DNA of 63,474 nucleotides from Syntrophales bacterium (GTDB lineage Bacteria; Desulfobacterota; Syntrophia; Syntrophales; UBA4778): NCBI GenBank assembly GCA_028712885.1, contig JAQTPK010000011.1, forward strand, positions 1-63,474, in the 5' to 3' direction. A model generated the notes under the pieces. The model had not been told where the DNA came from and searched no databases. It saw only the letters and a program-made list of their open reading frames with translations. Numbering within the stretch: position 1 is the first letter of the stretch; each line of letters starts with the position of its first letter. A program made the translations under genes and the position numbers. Below, piece by piece: positions 1-7,828 of the stretch.

Positions 1-13
1 CAACCCGACCGAC

Positions 14-1445
14 GTGTTCCCCACATGCGTGGGGATGAACCGCTCCAATGCCTTGTCGTACTCGGAAAGATTTTGTGTTCCCCACATGCGTGGGGATGAA
101 CCGGCCGAGGCGTACAAAAAATTCAGGCACCAATAGTGTTCCCCACATGCGTGGGGATGAACCGTACGAGGATGATCACCCCAGAAACGATGGTTAGTGT
201 TCCCCACATGCGTGGGGATGAACCGTTCAGGCCACAATGAGTGGTCGCGGTTTGAGGGTGTTCCCCACATGCGTGGGGATGAACCGCAGCCTCCTCCCGC
301 GAGAACGGGAAAAAGGGAGTGTTCCCCACATGCGTGGGGATGAACCGCCGCATACGACTCCTCTCCGCACGACCTTGGCGTGTTCCCCACATGCGTGGGG
401 ATGAACCGAGGACGGGAAAGATGAAAGTAAGCATGCAGCTGTGTTCCCCACATGCGTGGGGATGAACCGACGGTAAGGTTACGCGCACCGTCTACGGCGT
501 AGTGTTCCCCACATGCGTGGGGATGAACCGCCGTTATACGCTGCCGCCTCATCGGTGTGCAGGTGTTCCCCACATGCGTGGGGATGAACCGTGTTCAGCG
601 CACAGGAAGGCTATTGATTCATCGTGTTCCCCACATGCGTGGGGATGAACCGATGGCGCTCAACCAGCAGGAACACGCCATGAGGTGTTCCCCACATGCG
701 TGGGGATGAACCGCACATGAGCGCACAGCAGCTTGACTTGCTCGTGTGTTCCCCACATGCGTGGGGATGAACCGAGAACACGGGAAATGAAATATACATT
801 ATTAAAGTGTTCCCCACATGCGTGGGGATGAACCGTTTAGCCCTTGCTAAAACATTAATAATTTCGGGTGTTCCCCACATGCGTGGGGATGAACCGGCCT
901 AACGACTAAAAACAATGAGGCCCGGTGAGTGTTCCCCACATGCGTGGGGATGAACCGCGAAACGCCTTGCCCTGTATGAGCCTCTTAACGTGTTCCCCAC
1001 ATGCGTGGGGATGAACCGATGACTGCAAAAATGGAAAACGCCTTTTTCATGTGTTCCCCACATGCGTGGGGATGAACCGATTTTGCTGAAATCAGGAGAC
1101 GCATTGATGAGGTGTTCCCCACATGCGTGGGGATGAACCGTAGGCCGGGAAGAACAAAATCCATAAAAGGAGGTGTTCCCCACATGCGTGGGGATGAACC
1201 GAATACTGCGACGCTCCTACCAGATCGTTGATCGTGTTCCCCACATGCGTGGGGATGAACCGGCCGTCTCGAAATTGCGGTGGACTATGATGTTGTGTTC
1301 CCCACATGCGTGGGGATGAACCGCCGAATGTCCCATATGCAACCCGGTATTCCTGGTGTTCCCCACATGCGTGGGGATGAACCGAACGGTACGATTGCGC
1401 CATTCACGGCTTGCAGGTGTTCCCCACATGCGTGGGGATGAACCG
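14..1445 (+). CRISPR. CRISPR array, type I-E-like, 24 repeats
   Basis: A 29-base repeat beginning GTGTTCCCCACA and ending GGGATGAACCG occurs 24 times, starting at 14 and then every 61 bases up to 1417-1445. Every spacer is therefore 32 bases. All copies I compared are identical, and the repeat holds a short palindrome (CCCCACATGCGTGGGG) that would form the crRNA hairpin. Repeat length, sequence and spacer length match type I-E (Cascade) arrays. By comparison with the E. coli repeat the array is transcribed left to right, so leader, cas genes and newest spacers lie left of the window and 1445 is the old end. The terminal repeat is not degenerate, which is unusual. Bases 1-13 are the end of another spacer. 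No cas gene is in the window. Confidence 0.98.
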
Positions 1446-1465
1446 CAAAAAGGAGGACTGCACGA

Positions 1466-1588
1466 ATGGAGCCTGTCAGTAATGGAAATGTCCAAATGTG
1501 GCAAGATTTGAGCGATCTTACGCTTTGGGGCATCGAGAGGATCGGCGGAGTGCCGATCTGCGAAGCCTGTGGTGAGGACATGAGCTGA
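1466..1588 (+). CDS. Small CxxC-motif protein, phage-like, possibly truncated
   Basis: A 40-codon ORF starts 20 bases after the last CRISPR repeat. It has a strong ribosome binding site, AGGAGG at 1451-1456, nine bases before the ATG. The product ends with GVPICEACGEDMS, a Cys-x-x-Cys knuckle like those of small phage or mobile-element zinc-binding proteins. One extra base near 1582 would let the frame continue as EDMELIES and on for about 30 codons, so this may be a frameshifted remnant. The first 32 bases after the repeat occupy the position of a spacer, yet the coding signals run straight through. I do not recognise the family. The ORF is inferred from the RBS and reading frame only. Confidence 0.4.
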   Translation: MEPVSNGNVQMWQDLSDLTLWGIERIGGVPICEACGEDMS

Positions 1589-1642
1589 TCGAGTCCATCG
1601 CTTTATTGAAGATTGCCAGCGACCGGAATTGCCGAGGGTTGT

Positions 1643-2017
1643 TCAACGAGAGCGCGGCTTGGAGGTCACGGCCGTGAAGCGGGTGTTAAAGGGGCTTTTA
1701 CGAGCGGGTTTCAGCCGGACGGTCTCCCTGGCGGAACAGCGGCCTCGTGCCACGTTTTCCAGAAAGCGCTGAGCGGTGAAACTCTCGGCCTCGATCGTGA
1801 TTATCTCCTTGCCCAGGTCATATAGGATCGCGTTTTCATTGACCGATTTCACGCGTCCGGCCTCCAGGGTGAGGGTGAAGGGCTTATCGTGGGGGACGGA
1901 CTTGAACGAGACGGCCCTGGAGTAGCACGGGTTTCCCCAAGCCGGAACGGCATACGCGATCAGGATGATCGGGATCGATATCACGCAGCGTATGAAGGGA
2001 TAGTTGAATGCTGTCAA
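1643..2017 (-). CDS. Hypothetical secreted protein, 124 aa
   Basis: The frame opens with TTG at 2017, preceded by GAGGAA six bases upstream. The N-terminus looks like a Sec signal peptide: a short charged start, then the hydrophobic stretch VISIPIILIAYAVPAWG and a plausible cleavage near residue 28. The mature part (about 95 residues) carries mixed polar sequence with two cysteines and a basic C-terminus rich in Arg and Lys. It points left, toward the CRISPR array, and is about 60 bases downstream of ppnP on the same strand, so the two could be cotranscribed. I do not recognise the family. The non-ATG start and lack of a known domain keep confidence moderate. Confidence 0.45.
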   Translation of the reverse strand: MTAFNYPFIRCVISIPIILIAYAVPAWGNPCYSRAVSFKSVPHDKPFTLTLEAGRVKSVNENAILYDLGKEIITIEAESFTAQRFLENVARGRCSARETVRLKPARKSPFNTRFTAVTSKPRSR

Positions 2018-2080
2018 AAGCAGTTCCTCGCGGACGCGGCGCTGCCTTGAAACCCAAACCCGAGACCGGAAACCGGGTAT

Positions 2081-2398
2081 TTATCCGGCGAGATAGCTGC
2101 AGCAGTAATCAGTGACGGATTTGACTTTCAATTTGAATTTCGCATTTCCCGCAATTTTGAACGAATCGCCCTGCCTTATGCTTTTCCAGGCGTTTTCCCC
2201 CGGCAACAGGACATCCATATCGCCTGAAAAGATCTCCATCAACTCCGGCGATCCCGTACCGAATTCGTAATCGCCGGGCAGCATGATTCCCAGGGTCTTT
2301 CTGGAGCCGTCCGGGAAGAGGATCGTTCTGCTCGTCACCCTGCCGTCGAAATAAATATTGGCTTCCCTGACCGCTGTGACATTCTTGTACTCCGACAT
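2081..2398 (-). CDS. ppnP: Pyrimidine/purine nucleoside phosphorylase (PpnP/YaiE family)
   Basis: The 105-residue product matches the single-domain cupin family UPF0345 (E. coli YaiE, now PpnP), which phosphorolyses many nucleosides to base and ribose-1-phosphate in the cytoplasm. Family landmarks are the N-terminal ANIYFDGRV strand, the [12 protein letters not shown] segment, ELMEIFSG and the C-terminal [15 protein letters not shown]. Length fits the family (about 95-105). The start at 2398 is chosen because AAAGGA lies six bases upstream; an in-frame ATG at 2404 and a longer frame from 2509 lack such support. It is divergent from the acyl-CoA synthetase, with a probable small RNA between them. 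Confidence 0.92.
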   Translation of the reverse strand: MSEYKNVTAVREANIYFDGRVTSRTILFPDGSRKTLGIMLPGDYEFGTGSPELMEIFSGDMDVLLPGENAWKSIRQGDSFKIAGNAKFKLKVKSVTDYCCSYLAG

Positions 2399-2520
2399 GA
2401 GCATTCCTTTCCCTGCCGGGGCGGACCGCATTGATTGCTTCCGGTTACATGCGAAATAATCCCGGCAAATTGTGTATGGAACATAGAAAATGAGCGGGAC
2501 GCCTGTCAAGCGCTTTTTCC

Positions 2521-2550
2521 TTGACTTCGGACGCGTTTTTCATTTATGAA
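2521..2550 (+). promoter_or_regulatory. Sigma-70-like promoter for the 2557-2744 RNA
   Basis: TTGACT (2521-2526) and TATGAA (2545-2550) are separated by 18 bases. This gives a plausible -35/-10 pair facing right, with a start near 2557. It is the only good promoter I see between ppnP and the two terminators downstream. The -10 matches consensus at four of six positions, so this is a moderate call. Confidence 0.4.
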
Positions 2551-2665
2551 AGCGGTAAAAGTGAGCTGAAAGAAAAATGAAGGTATTGCTGCATAATTTC
2601 GCCGGCGGGTTTTTTGGCTTTTTCATGGTCTGCCGGCATCGCTTCAGAGATTGAGACGAAACTGA

Positions 2666-2706
2666 AGCCGCGGGCAGGCCAAACGAGTTGCCCGCGGCTT
2701 TTTTTG
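2666..2706 (+). terminator. Intrinsic terminator (first of a tandem pair)
   Basis: An 11-bp perfect stem, AGCCGCGGGCA (2666-2676) with TGCCCGCGGCT (2689-2699), encloses a 12-base loop. It is followed by a T-run through 2705. No protein gene precedes it on this strand. Confidence 0.85.
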
Positions 2707-2714
2707 CATCTGAA

Positions 2715-2744
2715 AGGCCGTGGAATTCCGCGGCCTTTTTTTTT
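2715..2744 (+). terminator. Intrinsic terminator (second of a tandem pair)
   Basis: The stem GGCCGTGG (2716-2723) pairs with CCGCGGCC (2728-2735) through one G-U wobble and an AATT loop, followed by nine T. It lies 55 bases upstream of the acyl-CoA synthetase start, so that gene needs either a promoter inside this short gap or readthrough. Confidence 0.8.
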
Positions 2745-2798
2745 GATCGGCGAAATTGCAGTATTCAACCGCAACGGAATACCGAAGGGAGGAGCCAC

Positions 2799-4337
2799 AT
2801 GAAGGGAGTCAATCTGGCGAGTTGTCTGGAAAATTCCGCTCATGCTCATCCGGGGAGGACGGCCTTGATTTTTGAGGACAGGCGATGGACTTTCCGGGAG
2901 CTCGATGCCGAGGCAAACAGGATCGCCAACGGCCTCGTGGACCTTGGGGTGGAGAAGGGGGACCGGGTATCGATATTTCTTCCCAACTGCCCGGAGTTCC
3001 TGTTCTGGTATTTCGGCGCCCTGAAAATGGGAGCTGTGGTCAATCCGATCAATACGATGCTCAGGGAGCGGGAGCTGGAGTACGTGGTCAGGGACTGCAC
3101 GCCGAAAGTCCTCGTCACGTCGGAGGATCTGTCGGCCGTGCCGCTTCACGTTTACGGTCTTCCGGAGACAGGGATCGAAAAACTGATCGTCGTTCAGGGC
3201 AAGGAGTCCGGCGGAATTCTCTCCAACGAAGCATGGCTGAAGCGGTATCCCGCGGCTTTCGACGCAATACCTGTCGAGCGGGACGACCTCGCGGCCATTC
3301 TCTATACCTCCGGGACAACGGGGGAGCCGAAGGGCGTCATGCTGACCCACTTGAATCTCTGGACCAACGCCCGCCACTGCGCCGACTGGGCGGAGACTTC
3401 ATATAAAGACCTTTCCGTCTGTGCCCTGCCGCTTTTCCATTCTTACGCCCTCACCCACGTAGTGGGCGAGCTCTTCATCGAGGGCGGGGCCGTGGCCTGG
3501 CTGAGGCGTTTCGAACCTGCCGCCTTCCTGGACGCGATGGCCCGATACCAGGCTACGGCCTGCCACTGCGTCGCCACGATGTACTATGCCCTGGTAAACC
3601 ATCCCAAGACAGACGACTACGCCCGAAAAATCCGCCTCCGTTACTGCGTGACCGGCGCGGCGGTGACTCCCGAGCCGATTCTCAGGGCCTGGAACGAGAA
3701 GTTCACTCCAATGAGCGAGGGTTACGGGCTTACCGAAGCGGCCCCGGTCGTGTTCATGAATCCGCTGCCGGGGAAGGGCGTGCAGAAGGCGACGTCCTGC
3801 GGCGTTCCCATTGTCCCCGAAATCGAGGCGGGTGTCGTGAATGACGGCGGCAGGCCCGCGGCTGCAGGGGAGGTGGGAGAGCTTATCATCCGGGGGCCGA
3901 ACGTAATGAAGGGCTACTGGAACAAGCCGGAAGCGACTGCGGAAAGCCTCCGGAACGGGTGGCTTTACACGGGGGACATGGTCAGTTTCGACGAGGACGG
4001 CTATTTTTATATCAGGGACAGGAAAAAAGATATGATCTGCCGCGCGGCGTTCAACATCTACCCGAAGGAGCTCGAGGACATCCTGTACACGCATCCCGCC
4101 GTGGCTGAGGCGCAGGTAGTCGGAATCCCCGATCTGGTGAAGGGGGAGGAGGTCGTGGCCTGCCTGGCTCTGAAGCCCGGAAACAAGGTCACGGTGGAAG
4201 AGATCATCCGGTTCTGCCGGAAGGACCTTGCCGCATACAAGGTTCCGAAGTACGTCCGCTTCTTCGACTCACTGCCGAAGACGGTGACGGGCAAGCTGGA
4301 GAAGATGACTTTGCGGAAAATCCTCCTGAGCGGGTAA
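2799..4337 (+). CDS. Acyl-CoA synthetase (AMP-forming), 512 aa
   Basis: An ANL-superfamily ligase that activates a carboxylic acid, probably a fatty acid, to its CoA thioester via an acyl-adenylate. The ATP-binding loop YTSGTTGEPKG is near residues 169-179. The adenylate motif SEGYGLTEAAP, the hinge-side YTGDMVSFDEDGYFYIRDRKKD and the catalytic-lysine segment KTVTGKLEK near the C-terminus follow in the usual order. Length is normal for a FadD-type enzyme. The ATG at 2799 is preceded by GGGAGG; the frame is open further upstream, but those codons run through the two terminators and are rejected as coding. It stands alone on the strand, followed 70 bases later by an MBL-fold hydrolase. Substrate length cannot be read from sequence. 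Confidence 0.93.
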   Translation: MKGVNLASCLENSAHAHPGRTALIFEDRRWTFRELDAEANRIANGLVDLGVEKGDRVSIFLPNCPEFLFWYFGALKMGAVVNPINTMLRERELEYVVRDCTPKVLVTSEDLSAVPLHVYGLPETGIEKLIVVQGKESGGILSNEAWLKRYPAAFDAIPVERDDLAAILYTSGTTGEPKGVMLTHLNLWTNARHCADWAETSYKDLSVCALPLFHSYALTHVVGELFIEGGAVAWLRRFEPAAFLDAMARYQATACHCVATMYYALVNHPKTDDYARKIRLRYCVTGAAVTPEPILRAWNEKFTPMSEGYGLTEAAPVVFMNPLPGKGVQKATSCGVPIVPEIEAGVVNDGGRPAAAGEVGELIIRGPNVMKGYWNKPEATAESLRNGWLYTGDMVSFDEDGYFYIRDRKKDMICRAAFNIYPKELEDILYTHPAVAEAQVVGIPDLVKGEEVVACLALKPGNKVTVEEIIRFCRKDLAAYKVPKYVRFFDSLPKTVTGKLEKMTLRKILLSG

Positions 4338-4407
4338 GAACATGATATTGTTCTTTTCGGTCTGGAAATAAGTTACAGGAATGGTATAAAGACTGGAGGA
4401 GATTCTA

Positions 4408-5391
4408 TTGGTGCCTGTAAAGGAAATAATGCCGGATCTTTTCCGGCTGGTGCTGCCGATGCCCTTCCGGCTAGAGCACGTAAACGTATACGCATTCAGG
4501 GGCAACGGGCGGGTCTCCCTGCTCGACACGGGCCCGAATTTCCCCGGCACTTTCGATGTGCTGAAAGAGAGGATCAGGGAAATGGGGAATTCGATCGAGG
4601 ATATCGGAAAAGTGGCGATCACGCATTTCCATGCCGACCATGCAGGCCTTGCCGGCCGGATCCAGGAAGTATCCGGGGCGACGGTCCTGATACCGGAGAT
4701 AGAATACCGCACTATCGGAGCGTATCAGGAAGGAGAAGAGAGGATAGGAAGAATCGGTGTCTTCAGCCTGGAGCAAGGCATGTCGGAGGATTCAGTCAGG
4801 GAGCTGAAATCGGCATTCCGGATGTTCAGAAAGGCCACCGTTCCTTTCCGGGCCGACGGGTTTCTGCGGGAAGGGGAATCGGTGCGGCTGGGCGCCATGA
4901 ACATGGAAATCGTGAAAACGCCGGGACACTCTCGGGGTCACGTATGCCTTTACTGCCGCGAGAAGGGTATTCTCCTTTCCGGAGACCATGTCCTTCCGCA
5001 TATCACTCCCAACATCAGCGCCGACCTGCTGGCTCCTGACTTCAGGCCCCTGACCAGCTTCCTGGAAGCCCTTCGCGTATTGCGGGATCTGCCTGTCCGG
5101 GAGGTCCTTCCCGCCCACGGCGAGCCGTTCACGGACCTGCCGGGAAGGGTGGACGAGATCTGCTCCCATCACAGGGAGAGAAAGGGTCTGATCATGGCCG
5201 CGCTGAATAAGGGACCGAAAACCTCCATGGAGATTGGAACAATCCTTTTCGGTCCCGACCTCGACGCCTTCAATCAGCTTCTGGCCGTAAACGAGGTTTT
5301 TGTTCATCTGGTGGAGCTCGAAGCAGAAGGAGCAGTCGTCCGGGTGAGGGAAAACGAAAAAGTCGTATTCAGGCTGAAGGCTAAAGGCTGA
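4408..5391 (+). CDS. MBL-fold metallo-hydrolase, 327 aa
   Basis: The metallo-beta-lactamase signature THFHADHAG (residues 72-80) binds two metal ions. The downstream ligands appear in GHSRGH, SGDH and PAHGEPF. The C-terminal quarter looks like a winged-helix extension, as in the MBL proteins annotated as LACTB2-like or hydroxyacylglutathione-hydrolase-like; the true substrate is unknown. The start is TTG at 4408, or GTG at 4411, behind GGAGGA at 4393-4398; no ATG fits. The last codons (RLKAKG, stop) are made of the AAGGCTGAAGGC repeat that fills the next gap, so the original C-terminus may have been replaced or extended by the repeat. Confidence 0.88.
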   Translation: MVPVKEIMPDLFRLVLPMPFRLEHVNVYAFRGNGRVSLLDTGPNFPGTFDVLKERIREMGNSIEDIGKVAITHFHADHAGLAGRIQEVSGATVLIPEIEYRTIGAYQEGEERIGRIGVFSLEQGMSEDSVRELKSAFRMFRKATVPFRADGFLREGESVRLGAMNMEIVKTPGHSRGHVCLYCREKGILLSGDHVLPHITPNISADLLAPDFRPLTSFLEALRVLRDLPVREVLPAHGEPFTDLPGRVDEICSHHRERKGLIMAALNKGPKTSMEIGTILFGPDLDAFNQLLAVNEVFVHLVELEAEGAVVRVRENEKVVFRLKAKG

Positions 5392-5512
5392 AGGCAAAGG
5401 GCAAAAGGCTGAAGGCTAAAGGTTAAAGGGCTAAAGCCAAAGGCGAAGAAATTTAAGATCAGGAAACGACAACGCTGTCCCTTGCATTTTGCCCTTAGCC
5501 CTTCGCCCCCGA
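5371..5512. repeat. Short-unit palindromic repeat, AAGGCTAAAGGC class
   Basis: The left arm (about 5371-5450) is a degenerate tandem of units such as AAGGCTGAAGGC, AAAGGGCAAAAGGC and AAAGGTT. The right arm (about 5478-5510) reads CCCTTGCATTTTGCCCTT and AGCCCTTCGCCC, the complement of the same units. The left arm starts inside the MBL gene and supplies its last codons and stop. The gap otherwise holds no gene. Confidence 0.8.
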
Positions 5513-5527
5513 TCTGGAAGCAAGTTT

Positions 5528-6280
5528 ATGTCCTTCCGTAAAGAGCTCAAATATCTCCTCCTCAGGAAATTCGTGACCCCGCCCGCATGCCATTTTCTCC
5601 GTCTGTACGGGCGTCTCCTCCTTTTTAAGGTTGAAGGCGCCGAGCGATTTCTTTCCCACCTGGCCGCGGGAGGAAGAATAGTCTTCGCCTGCTGGCATCA
5701 GCGTTTTTTTGGAGGGTTTTATTTTCCCGGCCTGTTCGAGCTGAGTCCCTTTATCATGATCAGTCGGAGCCGGGACGGCGATTTTATCGCCGATGCGGTC
5801 CGGCGCATCGGCTGGCAGCCGGTGCGGGGATCCAGTTCCCGGGAAGGCAAGAGGGCCCTTCGGGAGATGGTGGAGCGGGTCTCCGGAGGGGCGGTCGGAG
5901 TTCACATCGTGGACGGCCCGAACGGGCCTGCCGGCGTGGTCAAACCGGGGCTGGTGACGCTGGCGCAAAGGACCGGCTCCGCAGTCTGCCTTGGGCTCGT
6001 CTCATATGAGGCGCCGTTGGTGTTCAACAGCTGGGACAGGTTCATGATTCCAAGGCCGTTTACCAGGGTGCTGATAAATCTGGGCCGGATCGAACCTGTG
6101 CCGGAAAAAATGGAGCCGGACGAATTCGAAGCCTGCAGGAGGAGGATTGAGGACAGCCTGGCGCGCGGATACGCGGAAACCGACGCTTATTGGGGACGGA
6201 AAGAAAACAGGAAAACGGCCCGGAGACTTTCGGACTTCAGGAAGGATCCGGCCTGGCTGAAGGTCATTCGGGGCGGCTGA
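5528..6280 (+). CDS. Lysophospholipid acyltransferase family protein (DUF374)
   Basis: A 250-residue protein matching the DUF374 branch of the LPLAT superfamily. These proteins sit near Kdo and lipid A genes in many Gram-negatives and probably acylate a lipid at the inner membrane. Visible features are the ACWHQR motif, with the catalytic-type histidine, near residue 57; SRSRDG; and VDGPNGPAGVVKPG, the acceptor-site block. The N-terminal RLYGRLLLF segment is hydrophobic. ATG 5528 is chosen because it begins the conserved region; the frame upstream lies in repeat sequence. The gene overlaps the end of kdsD by 17 bases in convergent orientation. The neighbouring kdsD supports an envelope role. 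Confidence 0.85.
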   Translation: MSFRKELKYLLLRKFVTPPACHFLRLYGRLLLFKVEGAERFLSHLAAGGRIVFACWHQRFFGGFYFPGLFELSPFIMISRSRDGDFIADAVRRIGWQPVRGSSSREGKRALREMVERVSGGAVGVHIVDGPNGPAGVVKPGLVTLAQRTGSAVCLGLVSYEAPLVFNSWDRFMIPRPFTRVLINLGRIEPVPEKMEPDEFEACRRRIEDSLARGYAETDAYWGRKENRKTARRLSDFRKDPAWLKVIRGG

Positions 6281-7274
6281 TCGTGCCGTTCGAGAGGGAC
6301 ATCCTGACCGTCCCCCCCCGTCCCAGTATATCGTGCAGGTGAATGCAGCCTTTCAGCTCTTTTTTCCTGTCGACGACGACCAGGGTGGTGATTTCGAACT
6401 TCTCCATGATCTCTATCGTATCGGCCAGCGAGCGGTTCTGATCGATCGTCTTGGGCGTGCGGGTCATCAGCTTATCAACCGTCCTGGCGAGGAAATCCTC
6501 GCCCCGCTTGACGTGGCGGCGCACATCCCCGTCCGTCAGTATTCCGAGCAGCCGGTTCCTTCCGTCCGTAACCAGAACGAATCCCAGGTTTCTCCTGTCT
6601 ATTTCGGTTACCGCCTCCAGCGCCGTCGCTCCCGAATAGACCCGGGGGGTATCTTCCAGGCCGACCATAACTTCGCGTACCCTGGCCATCAGGCGCATTC
6701 CGAGCGTTCCACCCGGGTGAAATTTGTAAAAGTCGTTTTCGCGGAATTTCCTTCTCCCGATGAGGGCGATCGCGAGCGCGTCGCCCATGGCGAGGGCGGC
6801 CGTCGTGCTCGAGGTGGGGGTCAGGCCGAACGGGCAGGCCTCCCTGGAAACGCCCACATCAATGACGATATCGCTGATCCGGGCCAGCGTGGAGCAGGGC
6901 TTGCCGGTCAGGGCGATCTTCGGAATGTTATCCAGGCTCTGAATCAGAAGGTTGAGCTCGCTTGTCTCGCCGCTGTTCGAGATTGCCAGCAGCACGTCTC
7001 CCCGCGTCACGATGCCGAGATCTCCATGCATGCCTTCCACCGGATGCAGAAAGATAGCCGGCGTCCCCGTACTCGTCAGCGTGGCTACGATCTTCCGGCC
7101 GATAAGGCCCGATTTGCCGATTCCGGTAACAATGATTCTCCCCTTGGCTCGGTAGATTGTCTCGACGGCGCTCGAAAAACTCCCGCCGAGCTTCCCGATG
7201 AGTCCGAGAATGCTTTCAGCTTCGATCTTCAGGACTTCTTCGGCCCTGCCGATCGCATCGTCCTTCTTCTTCAT
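6264..7274 (-). CDS. kdsD: Arabinose-5-phosphate isomerase KdsD/KpsF
   Basis: Interconverts D-ribulose-5-phosphate and D-arabinose-5-phosphate, the first step to Kdo of lipopolysaccharide. The 336-residue product has an N-terminal SIS sugar-isomerase domain (VTGIGKSGLIG, HGDLGIV, ISNSGET) and the FHPGGTLG segment near residue 195. Two CBS domains then cover about 205-325 (VTEIDRRNLGFVLV, LTDGDVRRH, ITTLVVVD). Length matches the E. coli enzyme (about 328). The ATG at 7274 is the only sensible start. It is transcribed leftward and its 3' end overlaps the acyltransferase gene. Its presence implies a Kdo-containing LPS or capsule. Confidence 0.95.
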   Translation of the reverse strand: MKKKDDAIGRAEEVLKIEAESILGLIGKLGGSFSSAVETIYRAKGRIIVTGIGKSGLIGRKIVATLTSTGTPAIFLHPVEGMHGDLGIVTRGDVLLAISNSGETSELNLLIQSLDNIPKIALTGKPCSTLARISDIVIDVGVSREACPFGLTPTSSTTAALAMGDALAIALIGRRKFRENDFYKFHPGGTLGMRLMARVREVMVGLEDTPRVYSGATALEAVTEIDRRNLGFVLVTDGRNRLLGILTDGDVRRHVKRGEDFLARTVDKLMTRTPKTIDQNRSLADTIEIMEKFEITTLVVVDRKKELKGCIHLHDILGRGGTVRMSLSNGTISRPE

Positions 7275-7405
7275 GCAGCACCGCCTTTCCGCCAGGGGAG
7301 CATTTCGGTGTACGATTATCAGATAAAATGATTTTTTACAACCGCATGTCTTGATTGCCTCCGTCCGCCTATGCTACTAATTAAGGTGCGGGGTGAAATA
7401 AAGGA

Positions 7406-7828
7406 ATGGAAGTAAAGAATTACCGGATCTCCTTACGGACGGCGGGCGGCACCGATATCAAGGATCTTACCCCGGAGGTAGCCGAGAGAGTCCGGGAATC
7501 GGAGGTCCGCAATGGGCAAGCGCTTGTTTTCGTGCCCGGCGCCACCGGAGCCGTTACCACGATCGAATACGAACCCGGCCTGATTCGGGACCTGAAAGAG
7601 GCGGTGGAGAGGCTCCTGCCCGGCAACCGGGCTTACCACCACAATGAGCGCTGGGGCGACGGGAACGGCCATTCGCACCTGAGAGCAGCTCTGCTCGGCC
7701 CTTCTATCTCGATTCCGATCGTGGATGGAAGACTGGTCCTGGGCACGTGGCAGCAGGTAGTCTTCATAGATTTCGACAACAGGCCGCGTGACCGCAGCCT
7801 TCTGGTGCAGATATCGGGGAATATATGA
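7406..7828 (+). CDS. YjbQ family protein (UPF0047)
   Basis: A 140-residue single-domain protein. Conserved family blocks are NGQALVFVPGATGAV near residues 37-51, YHHNERWGDGNGHSHLRAAL around 78-97 with the conserved histidines, and GTWQQVVFIDFD. The family has been annotated as secondary thiamine-phosphate synthase, because members can complement thiE mutants at low activity; the real role is not settled. ATG 7406 follows a weak AAAGGA. The stop overlaps the start of the next gene by four bases (ATGA), so translation is probably coupled to the HD hydrolase. Confidence 0.9.
   Translation: MEVKNYRISLRTAGGTDIKDLTPEVAERVRESEVRNGQALVFVPGATGAVTTIEYEPGLIRDLKEAVERLLPGNRAYHHNERWGDGNGHSHLRAALLGPSISIPIVDGRLVLGTWQQVVFIDFDNRPRDRSLLVQISGNI

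Larger units (their letters stand above)
2557..2744 (+). ncRNA. Candidate small structured RNA, paralogue of 46050-46213
   Basis: No ORF with coding signals lies here, yet a promoter-like sequence precedes it and two intrinsic terminators close it. Predicted elements are: hairpin A, with GCCGGCGGG (2601-2609) pairing TCTGCCGGC (2629-2637) around a U-rich loop holding GGCTT; a small CTTCAG/CTGAAG hairpin (about 2642-2667); and the terminators at 2666-2706 and 2715-2744. Expected length is about 150 or 190 nt. The locus at 46050-46213 has the same plan, a U-rich GGCTT loop and a terminator stem beginning GGCCGTGG. It could instead be an attenuating leader of the acyl-CoA synthetase gene at 2799, but I see no known riboswitch core. 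Confidence 0.4.

Noticed and set aside
123-1581. Many overlapping open frames on the minus strand inside the CRISPR array, with repeated VHPHACGEH and [10 protein letters not shown] segments
   Set aside because: They are translations of the repeat itself. The 61-base period shifts the frame at every unit, and there is no ribosome binding site or domain.
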